Part shown: positions 22,253 through 28,564 of the stretch, piece after piece
Layout: the number at the start of each line of letters is the position of its first letter
How positions within the stretch are numbered: position 1 is the first letter of the stretch
Assembly: GCF_006540085.1 (NCBI RefSeq)
Contig: NZ_BJOG01000005.1
Span: 1 to 64,000 of the forward strand
Length of the DNA stretch: 64,000 nt
Direction of reading: 5' to 3'
Source: Microbacterium oxydans
GTDB taxonomy: Bacteria > Actinomycetota > Actinomycetes > Actinomycetales > Microbacteriaceae
Notes under the pieces: model-generated
Database searches by the model: none
What the model was told of the DNA's origin: nothing
What the model saw: the letters and a program-made list of their open reading frames with translations, nothing else
Made by a program: the position numbers and the translations under genes

Positions 22253-23142
22253 GCTGTTGCTCCTTCGAATTCGTCGATGTAGGCGTTGACGTTCCAGACG
22301 GGTGCCTGGAGGATGCCGATCGGCCCACCACTGCGGGTCTTGTACCCGGGCCACTCCCCCGTCTCAATCGCCCGGGCGTACCGTTCCCGGGCCTCACGGG
22401 CGCGTCTCCTCGCCATGAGGAGTTCGTCGTTGCCGAGCATGTGCACGGCTGTGAGGTAGGGCGCGTGTGCTTCCACGACGACGAACAGGTACGGGAGGTT
22501 GTCCCCGGTGATGAGGTTGTACGTGTGCTCGTACATGGCTTGCTGGATGTCGTACCCGAACCGGAACGCGTGGATCGCGAACTCCGATTCGGACGCGTCC
22601 CCTGCCGTGGTTTTCAGGTCCACGATCCGCGGCCCCAGCCAATCCAGGCGACCCCGCAGCGCCACCCCTGCGTCCGGGTCCGTGGCGAACATCGACACCT
22701 CCGGGTCACCTGATGCGAGCAGCGCTTTCGCGGTCGGATTCGACAGCACTGATTCGGCCATGATGTCCACCACCCGTGCAGTGACTCGCTTCACGGGGAT
22801 CAGTCCACGGTCGCGGGCGTCCACCTCGAACGCCTTCGCTGCCTTGGTGGAGATCGCCCCGTTGGAGGCGAGCACGTTGTCGAGCTCCTTGCCGTCGTGC
22901 TCGAACCGTTCGGGGCCGTTCCCGTCCGGGTAGACCGCGATCTGCGCCCCCACACCGAGCACCTTCGAGTGGACTGCAGAGCCAAGGTCGAACTCGGCCT
23001 TCGACTCCTGCGGCTTCTCGAGGTAGTGCTTCAGGTGGGCGGGCGACTGGAGGATCTTCTTCGCCCCTGTCGAACTCAGACCCGGCTGGCGGTGATAGAC
23101 CTGCTCGTCGAGTCCGTAGACCAAGCCGTTGTAGTCCGTCAC
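22249..23142 (-). CDS. RecE-like PD-(D/E)XK exonuclease
   Basis: A 297-residue nuclease. The start of the domain 'YHRQPGLSSTGAKKILQSPA' and 'KAEFDLGSAVHSKVLG' are typical of RecE-type phage exonucleases, and the catalytic core is 'RGRLDWLG-PRIVDLKTTAG', giving D, D and K. The enzyme should degrade one strand of linear duplex DNA for single-strand annealing recombination. The start is GTG 23142 in a GTGA overlap. Longer reading frames upstream are shadows of the previous gene. Confidence 0.85.
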   Translation of the reverse strand: MTDYNGLVYGLDEQVYHRQPGLSSTGAKKILQSPAHLKHYLEKPQESKAEFDLGSAVHSKVLGVGAQIAVYPDGNGPERFEHDGKELDNVLASNGAISTKAAKAFEVDARDRGLIPVKRVTARVVDIMAESVLSNPTAKALLASGDPEVSMFATDPDAGVALRGRLDWLGPRIVDLKTTAGDASESEFAIHAFRFGYDIQQAMYEHTYNLITGDNLPYLFVVVEAHAPYLTAVHMLGNDELLMARRRAREARERYARAIETGEWPGYKTRSGGPIGILQAPVWNVNAYIDEFEGATA

Positions 23143-23699
23143 GATGCGTCCTCCGGCCAGATACGACGACCAGCGGTGATGTGCAGAGAAGCCATTCGGA
23201 CACCTGATGTGTTGCGGAGGTGCCCCAGCGAGTCGACGGTGAAAGCCCGCGTCTGCCGCGGCTCCCCCAGTTGCTCGTACTGCAGTTCCCAGACCTCGCC
23301 GGGTTCCGCGTCTTCCCAGGGCTTCCGCTCGGGGTGAGATTCGAAGTAGGCGGAGGCGGCGTTGTAGATCGTGCCATGCCCACTGTCTGAGAACCCATCC
23401 GCACGATGCGCCCGTAGCGTGTCGCCGGTCAGTTCGTTCAGGACGAGGATCGGACGGCGACTCGCGTACACCACGTACTCGCGATGCTCGGGCCAGCGCC
23501 ACCGTCCGAGTTCTTCGTCACGCTCATGCTGGAAGAACTCACGAAGAGCGACGATGCCTTCCGGTCCGCCTGTGGCGTGAGTGTCGAGATACTGTCCCTC
23601 GTCTCCGCGTGCTCGTCGGCCGACGAGATAGACCTTGCCTTCGCGGTCAGGATCCACCGTGACCTCGATCCCGTTGCTCGCGGTGAATGTGTCGGTCAT
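23139..23699 (-). CDS. Phage early protein of unknown function
   Basis: A 186-residue protein beginning MTDTFTASNGIEVTVDPDRE. It appears to be made of beta-rich halves: an N-terminal part through 'GKVYLVGRRARGDEG', a region with 'PEGIVALREFFQHE', and a C-terminal part 'PGEVWELQYEQLGEPRQTR' that looks like a small beta-barrel. No motif is recognised. It starts at ATG 23699 in an overlap with the stop of a 33-residue ORF. Confidence 0.65.
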   Translation of the reverse strand: MTDTFTASNGIEVTVDPDREGKVYLVGRRARGDEGQYLDTHATGGPEGIVALREFFQHERDEELGRWRWPEHREYVVYASRRPILVLNELTGDTLRAHRADGFSDSGHGTIYNAASAYFESHPERKPWEDAEPGEVWELQYEQLGEPRQTRAFTVDSLGHLRNTSGVRMASLHITAGRRIWPEDAS

Positions 23700-23797
23700 G
23701 TCTGGTCCTTCCAGTACGTGTGGGGGCAGTCCATCCACACGGTCGGGTTGTGAGTGATGACCACCTCGTCGCGGTCAAGGCAGAGCGGGCACGTCAT
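23696..23797 (-). CDS. 33-residue zinc-ribbon-like peptide
   Basis: A tiny ORF starting MTCPLCLDRDEVVITHNPTV and continuing to CPHTYWK. A CPLC pair and a later C-P-H could form one zinc site. Both ends overlap neighbours by four bases (ATGA-type), which strongly suggests that it is translated as part of the chain. Its role is unknown. Confidence 0.6.
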   Translation of the reverse strand: MTCPLCLDRDEVVITHNPTVWMDCPHTYWKDQT

Positions 23798-23964
23798 GAG
23801 TCGCTGCCCTTCGAAACGCGGTGATCGAACGTCCAGACCGCGCCGGGAACACCGAGAAGCGGCGGGACGTGACGACGCCACACGAACCGAAACCAGCGCC
23901 ACCCGCGGTCACGCGTCCACACCGGATGCCATGCGAACCACCGGAACCACCCGTTGCGGCTCAT
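23794..23964 (-). CDS. 56-residue Trp/Arg-rich phage peptide
   Basis: A short protein beginning MSRNGWFRWFAWHPVW and continuing 'RDRGWRWFRFVWRRHVPPLL'. It is remarkably rich in Trp, Phe and Arg, which suggests a membrane-interface peptide or a strongly nucleic-acid-binding element. It is coupled at both ends. No family is recognised. Confidence 0.55.
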   Translation of the reverse strand: MSRNGWFRWFAWHPVWTRDRGWRWFRFVWRRHVPPLLGVPGAVWTFDHRVSKGSDS

Positions 23965-24131
23965 GAGCAGATCTCGAGACTGACGATGCTGAGGCTGTCG
24001 TAGACGGCTTCCTGGCGGGCGTACTGGACGGCTCGACGCCACGACGAGAACACGGTGATGAGTTCCTCACCCCGGTACACACGCCACGACCCGTAGGAGC
24101 CGTGCTTGACTCTCCAACGGTCGGCGATCAT
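23961..24131 (-). CDS. 56-residue phage protein of unknown function
   Basis: Starts at ATG 24131 and ends at TGA 23961. The product begins MIADRWRVKHGSYGSWRVYR and continues with a helix 'SSWRRAVQYARQEAVYDS'. The pattern of short strands and one helix resembles a minimal DNA-binding or DRBM-like fold, but no family can be named. It is joined to both neighbours by four-base overlaps. Confidence 0.6.
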   Translation of the reverse strand: MIADRWRVKHGSYGSWRVYRGEELITVFSSWRRAVQYARQEAVYDSLSIVSLEICS

Positions 24132-24346
24132 GGCTTCTCCTTCACCTCGAAGGAGAGCGATCCGGCTGACGCTTCACCGAAAGCACCTGCGTCGGTAATG
24201 AGCGCGACATCCTCGCCGCGCCGATAGAGGACGACCTCGGCGAAAAGCGGATGATCGCCGACCTGTTCGCGGTTGAACTTCTCGACGACGGTGGCGAGGC
24301 CCGCGATGTCGACGAGCTCACGGGGTCGGAATGTGTCAATGGTCAT
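24128..24346 (-). CDS. Small phage protein of unknown function
   Basis: A 72-residue protein starting MTIDTFRPRELVDIAGLATV. It has a helix, then a beta-hairpin 'FAEVVLYRRGEDVALIT', and a strand-rich C-terminus. No family is recognised. It is preceded by AAGGA at a suitable distance and by a 12-base gap, so it has its own ribosome site. Confidence 0.6.
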   Translation of the reverse strand: MTIDTFRPRELVDIAGLATVVEKFNREQVGDHPLFAEVVLYRRGEDVALITDAGAFGEASAGSLSFEVKEKP

Positions 24347-24358
24347 GTCTGGTTCCTT

Positions 24359-24481
24359 TCACCCAAAGCAGGCCGTGCAGGCGCAATGGGGGACGATGAT
24401 GGGCCGACGTGTGCACGCCGGCAAGGGGTCGTGTGGTGGCTGCCCTGGTGTCGGGTCAGCACACTTCGGGCAGTCGGTCAT
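24359..24481 (-). CDS. 40-residue Cys-rich peptide
   Basis: Starts at ATG 24481 and ends at TGA 24359. The product begins MTDCPKCADPTPGQPPHD and ends 'VPHCACTACFG'. Six Cys and two His in 40 residues suggest one or two zinc sites. It overlaps the stop of the membrane-protein gene upstream by four bases. The function is unknown. Confidence 0.55.
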   Translation of the reverse strand: MTDCPKCADPTPGQPPHDPLPACTRRPIIVPHCACTACFG

Positions 24482-24693
24482 TTCGCGAGCCGCGCGTACT
24501 TCGTGGCGTCGTGGAACTCAAACCCGGCATGGACGAGGCAGGCGGTGACGGTGACGACCAGCGCACCGGACCAGAACCCGTGTCCGAGGGTGAAAAGCAG
24601 AACGGCGATCGCAATCGCGACCGCCGCACCGGTGAGGAACCCGAGACCTACGAGGCGTCTCCTCGCCGCCCACCTACACCACATGCCGGTCAT
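24478..24693 (-). CDS. Small two-span membrane protein
   Basis: A 71-residue protein. The two hydrophobic segments are about residues 15-34 (LVGLGFLTGAAVAIAIAVLL) and 41-56 (FWSGALVVTVTACLVH), separated by a short turn. The N-terminus is basic. Such a protein would sit in the cytoplasmic membrane. Holin-like, exclusion and transport-modifying roles are all possible, but its place in the early operon argues against lysis. Confidence 0.6.
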   Translation of the reverse strand: MTGMWCRWAARRRLVGLGFLTGAAVAIAIAVLLFTLGHGFWSGALVVTVTACLVHAGFEFHDATKYARLAK

Positions 24694-24923
24694 GATGTGG
24701 CCCTCAAGCTGAACTTGCCTTCTGAGCAGTAGACGCGCGGTGGGTGAGTGATCCGCTGGAACCGTGCCACCCACTCAACGGCGCCGAAACAGATGGTGCA
24801 TAGCCAGCGGTCGCGCCGGTTGATAGTGATGGTCTTGAAGCCAGGCGGCTTCTCGTCTGGGCGAACAGTCGCCGTAGCCCCGCACCCGTCACATGTGTAG
24901 ACGGTCATGTCACGCTTGCCCAT
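24690..24923 (-). CDS. Small zinc-ribbon phage protein
   Basis: A 77-residue protein with a four-Cys ribbon: CDGC (about residues 10-13) and CTIC (about 40-43), separated by a beta-rich 'TVRPDEKPPGFKTITINRRD'. The rest is basic. The start ATG 24923 lies 14 bases inside the upstream gene and has its own GGAGAG site. This ribbon type is common in small actinophage proteins of unknown role. Confidence 0.65.
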   Translation of the reverse strand: MGKRDMTVYTCDGCGATATVRPDEKPPGFKTITINRRDRWLCTICFGAVEWVARFQRITHPPRVYCSEGKFSLRATS

Positions 24924-25074
24924 CGTCGCTCTCCTTCGCTCGAATTCCTGAACCCGAGCATTCGAGGCATTCGATTTCGTCCTGGTAGTCGGTCCCTTTG
25001 CGGACCGTGGTGCTGCCCCACCCGAAACAGGGACGGCAGTAGTCATGGATGGCCGGGTTTGGTCTGCGATTCAC
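24910..25074 (-). CDS. 54-residue Cys-rich phage protein
   Basis: Starts at GTG 25074 in a GTGA overlap and ends at TGA 24910. It contains CRPC (about residue 13), a 'GWGSTTVRKGTDYQDEIE' strand-rich part and CLECSGSG, a pattern close to the DnaJ-type zinc centre (CxxCxGxG). It may bind protein or nucleic acid. No family is certain. Confidence 0.6.
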   Translation of the reverse strand: MNRRPNPAIHDYCRPCFGWGSTTVRKGTDYQDEIECLECSGSGIRAKESDDGQA

Positions 25075-25238
25075 GTCCGCGGCCCCAGCTCGGGGTAGCC
25101 CGCCATCGTTGCCCCGACATAGCAAGTCCCGTCGTCGTCGTGGCAGTAGAATGCTTCGCCCCGACTCGATGTCCAAACGGACGCGTACAGGTCGGTCAGC
25201 GTCTTTCCGCATCGAGCGCACTGCTTCTTCTTCGGCAT
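25071..25238 (-). CDS. 55-residue Cys-rich phage protein
   Basis: Starts at ATG 25238 after GAAGGAG. The product begins MPKKKQCARCGKTLTDLY and has a second group 'YCHDDDGTCYVG'. One zinc ribbon with a Cys/His mix is likely. It is the first gene after a 268-base structured spacer, so its expression may be set by the hairpins upstream. Confidence 0.65.
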   Translation of the reverse strand: MPKKKQCARCGKTLTDLYASVWTSSRGEAFYCHDDDGTCYVGATMAGYPELGPRT

Positions 25239-25506
25239 GTTCGATCTCCTTCGTCGTCGAATGGGTGAGGGCCGGGCTGATCCCCAGATCGCCCGGCCCT
25301 GCACTGGTCCGGCATCCCACATGCCGGGTTCCCACACCCCCAGGAGTGGGAAGAGAAAGGGGCTGGTGTGTGATGCACCAGCCCCTGGGGGTCTCTCGGG
25401 AGTCGCACACGGATTCCAGCCCGCGTGACCACTCAGAACCGATCCCCCGAGTGCCCTGCCCGACCATGACGCCGGCACCGCCTCGCGCGGCCACAGGGCA
25501 GAAGGG
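25239..25506 (-). other. Structured noncoding spacer with four hairpins
   Basis: No ORF of note. Four hairpins follow one another: AGGGCCGGGC/GCCCGGCCCT (25268-25300), CCGGCAT/ATGCCGG (25309-25327), TTCCCAC/GTGGGAA (25329-25352) and AGGGGCTGGTG/CACCAGCCCCT (25358-25386). In the direction of transcription the last is met first and is followed by TTTCTCTTCCC, so it can act as a terminator. The region may be an attenuator, a processed leader or a small RNA. Confidence 0.6.
25358..25386 (-). terminator. Candidate terminator in early operon
   Basis: An 11-base stem with a 7-base loop, followed on the minus strand by the pyrimidine run TTTCTCTTCCC. It lies 121 bases downstream of the previous stop at 25507. 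Confidence 0.55.
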
Positions 25507-25662
25507 TCAGATCACGGCGTCCCAGCTGTTGAAGGCGGCGACCTGCGTCGACCCCGACAGGAACTTGAGCACGCCTTCGTCCAGCGTGAACCGATCAGCC
25601 TTGACGCTGAACTCGGCCTCACGCAGAAAGACCGTGAACTCCTTCTCAGCGTCCGCCTTCAC
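25507..25662 (-). CDS. 51-residue phage protein of unknown function
   Basis: Starts at GTG 25662, overlapping the upstream stop (GTGA). The product begins VKADAEKEFTVFLREAEFSV and alternates short strands and turns, ending 'QVAAFNSWDAVI'. No family is recognised. Its two-strand pattern would fit a small beta-sheet protein. Confidence 0.6.
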   Translation of the reverse strand: MKADAEKEFTVFLREAEFSVKADRFTLDEGVLKFLSGSTQVAAFNSWDAVI

Positions 25663-25862
25663 GCGCCGACCCCCTTGAACGTGCGGCCGAGAATGACGGA
25701 CGCCATGTGCGCCGCTGCCTTCCCGCCACGGTCGAGCACGGATCGGCGCCATGCGATCTTCTCGCCGGCTTCCTGCGTGTCGATCCCGTGCTTGCGTGCG
25801 ACTCTCGTCAACCGCACCGGGTCAACGTCGAGTGCGGCGCGGGCTTCTTCGATGACAGACAT
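25659..25862 (-). CDS. Small helical phage protein
   Basis: A 67-residue protein from ATG 25862, chosen over ATG 25868 because AAGGAG stands six bases upstream of the inner ATG. The sequence 'EEARAALDVDPVRLTRVARK' and 'LDRGGKAAAHMASVILGRTF' is helical and basic. A compact helix bundle is likely. No family is known. Confidence 0.65.
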   Translation of the reverse strand: MSVIEEARAALDVDPVRLTRVARKHGIDTQEAGEKIAWRRSVLDRGGKAAAHMASVILGRTFKGVGA

Positions 25863-26031
25863 GAGCATCTCCTTCTTTTCGGTGTGATGTGCTCGTGCCC
25901 CCGTCCGGTTTTTCGCCGGTCAACCGATCTCAGGCTCGGGGACGGCACCGATAACGCTCGACGCCAGCGATGTACTCACGCTCTGACGACGGGCCACCCA
26001 AACAGCGGGCACCACTTACACGTCCTCGGCG
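25863..26031 (-). other. Gap with possible frameshifted zinc-ribbon remnant
   Basis: On the minus strand one frame ending at 25976 reads 'APRTCKWCPLFG', and the next frame ending at 25930 reads 'PSSEREYIAGVERYRCRPRA'. Joined, they would resemble a small Cys-rich phage protein like others here. No suitable start codon is seen, so it may be a decayed gene or chance. The remainder shows nothing clear. Confidence 0.3.
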
Positions 26032-26220
26032 CTACGTCGTTGTCTTTTCCTTCGACTCCACCCGGTTGCGTTCCTGAGGGGCCTGGGCTGCCTGCCCTAC
26101 GGTCCATTCGTCCTCGTGCACCACAGGTTCACCGGTCCCCCACACGTCTTGTCGTGGGTTCTCCCTGATCCCGTAGCCCCCATCTGGGGGTGTCCGACCC
26201 CGTTGGCGTGGGGCCGGCAT
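26032..26220 (-). CDS. Short hydrophilic phage ORF
   Basis: A 62-residue product if started at ATG 26220 (GTG 26259 is an in-frame alternative). It begins MPAPRQRGRTPPDGGYGIRE, is polar, and is likely disordered. The Shine-Dalgarno is weak. No family is recognised. The alternative is that this stretch is noncoding. Confidence 0.4.
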   Translation of the reverse strand: MPAPRQRGRTPPDGGYGIRENPRQDVWGTGEPVVHEDEWTVGQAAQAPQERNRVESKEKTTT

Positions 26221-26327
26221 ATCTTCACCGGTTGTGTTTGTTGAGTTGTCAGCGCGCACCTGTTTCCGGGTACGACGAGTAGCGCTACCCCCAGCGACGG
26301 GAGTAGAGCCGGATCAGATGACGGGGA

Positions 26328-26549
26328 TCAGCCGGAGAAAGCCGCCAGACGAGTCAGCACACGACGCGCATGATGACGCTGTGAAGTCGATGCGGACTCA
26401 ACGACGAACAGACTTCGCCAGTTGACGAGAAACGCATTTGCCACGACGCCGACAGGAAGCATCCGAGCTTCGTAGTAGTCGCGCATGTCCAGGAGGATCG
26501 GGTTCGTCGGGTTGGTCTGTGGGTACAGGGAGGAAGAGAACTGAGCCAT
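26328..26549 (-). CDS. Small phage protein of unknown function
   Basis: A 73-residue protein starting MAQFSSSLYPQTNPTNPILL. It overlaps the stop of the upstream membrane-protein gene by one base (TGATG). It has a central 'RDYYEARMLPVGVVANAFLV' helix and a basic C-terminus. No family is recognised. The coupling supports it as real. Confidence 0.6.
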   Translation of the reverse strand: MAQFSSSLYPQTNPTNPILLDMRDYYEARMLPVGVVANAFLVNWRSLFVVESASTSQRHHARRVLTRLAAFSG

Positions 26550-26743
26550 CACTGCACCTCCACGCTCTTGCATGCGTACGGACGACTATCGCGACGACGA
26601 CCAGAACCAGTCACCACGACCGGATCGGCCGCGTCATGTTCATCCCAGTACCGGGCAGACGCACGGAACTCGAGGACGAGCCAGCCGAACAGTGCGAACA
26701 CGGCGCCACCGATCGCGAACCAGAGAGGCAGGGTGTCGTTCAC
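26549..26743 (-). CDS. Small single-span membrane protein
   Basis: A 64-residue protein from GTG 26743, in a GTGA overlap. Residues about 6-23 (PLWFAIGGAVFALFGWLV) form one membrane helix. The rest is charged and ends in an Arg-rich part. It is likely anchored with the C-terminus in the cytoplasm. Being an early prophage gene, it may change the host envelope, for example by superinfection exclusion, but this is inference. Confidence 0.6.
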   Translation of the reverse strand: MNDTLPLWFAIGGAVFALFGWLVLEFRASARYWDEHDAADPVVVTGSGRRRDSRPYACKSVEVQ

Positions 26744-27009
26744 GACGCACCCCCTACGATCGGGTTATGGACACCCTCAGAGCGCGAATCCTCGCCATCT
26801 ACAACGCCAACGTCGACGTTCGCAACGCTGACCCCTCCCTCGAGTTCGTCCAGATGGTCAGAGACGAAATGGATGCCGTCTGGGACGCCATCACCGCCAT
26901 CGCCGACCACATCGATGCGTCGTCCGCGAAAGACTGACGACTGAGAGGCAGAGGCCGCCGCGATCTCTTCACGCACGATCTCCCGGATCCTGTCCTCAGA
27001 GGCGCTCAT
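26740..27009 (-). CDS. Phage ORF opposite a sense ORF
   Basis: An 89-residue frame beginning MSASEDRIREIVREEIAAAS. It is linked to the antirepressor gene by an ATGA overlap and to the next gene by a GTGA overlap, which argues for translation. Its first 24 residues look real. The remainder is Gly/Val/Asp-rich and lies opposite a plus-strand ORF with better protein character, so the true product could be shorter or the tail weakly constrained. Confidence 0.5.
   Translation of the reverse strand: MSASEDRIREIVREEIAAASASQSSVFRGRRIDVVGDGGDGVPDGIHFVSDHLDELEGGVSVANVDVGVVDGEDSRSEGVHNPIVGGAS
26755..26760 (+). promoter_or_regulatory. Candidate leaderless -10 box (TACGAT)
   Basis: TACGAT ends six bases before ATG 26767, the same spacing as the leaderless genes elsewhere in the window. 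No good -35 is visible. Confidence 0.4.
26767..26937 (+). CDS. Possible 56-residue plus-strand phage protein
   Basis: Reads MDTLRARILAIYNANVDVRN and continues as an amphipathic helical protein to 'ITAIADHIDASSAKD'. The composition is convincingly protein-like, unlike typical shadow frames. It runs antisense to the early operon and would be made from a leaderless message (TACGAT, six bases upstream). If real, it and its transcript oppose the leftward early transcript. It may instead be chance. Confidence 0.45.
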   Translation: MDTLRARILAIYNANVDVRNADPSLEFVQMVRDEMDAVWDAITAIADHIDASSAKD

Positions 27010-27725
27010 GACGCCACCGTCTCAGCTACATCGACGCCAGCCTTCGCGAGAACCTTCGTCAGCGCATCAGGAAGAACGCTCGGCGTATACGAGATGTGAT
27101 TGCCGTGGTTGGTCTCGATCGGATGCGTTGTGACGCGGAACCAGTGCATGTACTTCTGATACGGGCGCTGAGAGCCAGCCTGGATCACACCGGCCTGGCG
27201 CAAGCGCTTGTACAAGGTGCTGCGGCCGATCTGTCCGATATTCGCCACCGCCCCCATCGGGTACGTACCGTCCGAGTCCATCAGAGCGTCGTAGGCGGCG
27301 ACCTTCGGGGCATCCGCGATTGCCTTCGCCTCGAGCACCTCGATCTCACGCACCTTCGACGCCGCGAGCTCGAGCGCGTCCGCGAACGACGCTGGCAGCT
27401 GCGAACCGAACTGACCTGTGCGGCGGATCGACGGGATGACCTCGTGGGTGAGCCAGCGCTGAAAGTCACGAACCTGCGGCGACCGGCTGATGAGCATTAG
27501 GGCGTAGATGCCAGGCTCGTTGACGATGGTCATCGTCTGCGACCCACCAAGGGTGTCCACGGCGGCGGACGCCCTTTCGTCGGCATCCAGCTGCGCGACG
27601 GCATCCCGGTACTTGCTGATGCCGAGGACGTCGCACGCGTCCTTCGCGACGAACCACGGTTCGCCGTTGACGATGACCGTGCGGACCTGCTGGCCGGCGT
27701 ACCGGAAGATGTCAAGTGCAGTCAT
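27006..27725 (-). CDS. Phage antirepressor (BRO-N and KilAC-like domains)
   Basis: A 239-residue protein. The N-terminal BRO domain spans about residues 8-105, with 'GEPWFVAKDACDVLGISKYR', 'NEPGIYALMLISRSPQ' and 'FQRWLTHEVIPSIRRTGQFG'. The C-terminal half resembles the KilAC/ANT DNA-binding domain, with 'NIGQIGRSTLYKRLRQAGVI'. Antirepressors counter the lysogenic repressor or regulate early genes. The start ATG 27725 follows AAGGAGG. It is second in the leftward early operon, after the Cro-like gene, with a four-base overlap. Confidence 0.88.
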   Translation of the reverse strand: MTALDIFRYAGQQVRTVIVNGEPWFVAKDACDVLGISKYRDAVAQLDADERASAAVDTLGGSQTMTIVNEPGIYALMLISRSPQVRDFQRWLTHEVIPSIRRTGQFGSQLPASFADALELAASKVREIEVLEAKAIADAPKVAAYDALMDSDGTYPMGAVANIGQIGRSTLYKRLRQAGVIQAGSQRPYQKYMHWFRVTTHPIETNHGNHISYTPSVLPDALTKVLAKAGVDVAETVAS

Positions 27726-28066
27726 GATGCCCTCCTTGCCCGAGAGCGGGAAGGCTGAGCCCATGCGTCCTGCTGAGGCGGAGAAACTCTCGACGCCTCG
27801 GGGTCATGTGTGCTGTCCGCGAATCTGTCGCCGAGTTCAGCGGAGCTCATGAGGTTGTATGTGGTGATGCCGAGGAACTGGGCAACCTGCCCCAGCTCCT
27901 TGGTGGTGAACGGAGTGTCTCCGCGGAGTCTGCTGTACGCGGTCGGACGGCTGACGCCGATCACTGCGGCGAGGGCCGTCTTGGGCTTATCCTGGCGGCT
28001 GAACTCCGCTCTCACCGCGGATGCGACACTCATGGTCGTCGGGTCGTTGCCCGTATTCGTGGTCAT
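27722..28066 (-). CDS. Cro-like XRE-family regulator
   Basis: A 114-residue protein with an HTH at about residues 29-75 ('KTALAAVIGVSRPTAYSRLR', then 'FTTKELGQVAQFLGITTYNL'). The C-terminus is polar and disordered. It is the first gene of the leftward early operon and faces the repressor-like gene across a 77-base region with paired operators. This fits the Cro side of a lysis-lysogeny switch. The start ATG 28066 is six bases after a CATACT -10 box. Confidence 0.8.
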   Translation of the reverse strand: MTTNTGNDPTTMSVASAVRAEFSRQDKPKTALAAVIGVSRPTAYSRLRGDTPFTTKELGQVAQFLGITTYNLMSSAELGDRFADSTHDPEASRVSPPQQDAWAQPSRSRARRAS

Positions 28067-28071
28067 GTCTC

Positions 28072-28100
28072 CAGTATGGCCATATTTATGGTCATGTCAA
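28072..28100 (-). promoter_or_regulatory. Leftward early promoter
   Basis: On the minus strand TTGACA (28095-28100) is followed, after 16 bases, by CATACT (28073-28078), which ends six bases before the cro ATG. The spacer contains one operator dyad, so a repressor bound there would block the polymerase. Confidence 0.7.
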
Positions 28101-28121
28101 GGCTGGTGACCATATTTGTGG
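28080..28121. promoter_or_regulatory. Paired immunity operators
   Basis: CCATATTTATGG (28080-28091) and CCATATTTGTGG (28110-28121) are dyads of the form CCATA-TT-TATGG, centred 30 bp apart, about three helical turns. The first lies inside the leftward promoter and the second near the -35 region expected for the rightward repressor gene. They are likely bound by the repressor and Cro. Confidence 0.65.
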
Positions 28122-28131
28122 AGATCAGCGC

Positions 28132-28137
28132 TACCCT
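28132..28137 (+). promoter_or_regulatory. Leaderless -10 box of repressor gene (TACCCT)
   Basis: TACCCT ends six bases before ATG 28144, so the transcript would start at or next to the start codon. Confidence 0.55.
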
Positions 28138-28143
28138 GGACGC

Positions 28144-28557
28144 ATGGGAAAGAAGCCAATCGGCAACGATCCGGACCCGTTCGCGTCCGATCTGAACGCC
28201 TACTTCCAGCACGTCGTTTCGCAGCACACGAAGGCGCGCGACGGTAGGTGGCTTGCGACGGTCACGGGCGGAACTCGGGGCAAGGGGTACTGGGCCGGCC
28301 TGCTTAGCGGAACGCGCGCGATGAACACGAACGACATCGACGTGATCGCTCGCACGTTCAATGTCTCGCCTTTCGACTTCGTCCGGTATGCCCAGATGCA
28401 CGCAGCCGGCGAACAGACGCCGGATCTGAATGTCGGCGACGACATGGATGATATGCCTGTGCTCTCTCGCGAGGAGGAGCAGGCGCTCCGCAAGAGCGAC
28501 CACGACATCGCCGCGTACCGCGGCCGCAACGAAGCGGACGTACCGCACGCCGAGTAG
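28144..28557 (+). CDS. Prophage repressor-like HTH protein
   Basis: A 137-residue protein. The region 'DGRWLATVTGGTRGKGYWAG' to 'MNTNDIDVIARTFNVSPFDF' (about residues 33-80) fits an XRE-type HTH. The C-terminal part is acidic and flexible. It diverges from the Cro-like gene and is followed seven bases later by an ImmA-like protease, the known arrangement in which the protease cleaves the repressor to trigger induction. The leaderless promoter matches the host style. There is no LexA-like self-cleaving peptidase domain, so induction likely depends on the protease. Confidence 0.75.
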   Translation: MGKKPIGNDPDPFASDLNAYFQHVVSQHTKARDGRWLATVTGGTRGKGYWAGLLSGTRAMNTNDIDVIARTFNVSPFDFVRYAQMHAAGEQTPDLNVGDDMDDMPVLSREEEQALRKSDHDIAAYRGRNEADVPHAE

Positions 28558-28564
28558 GAGAACG

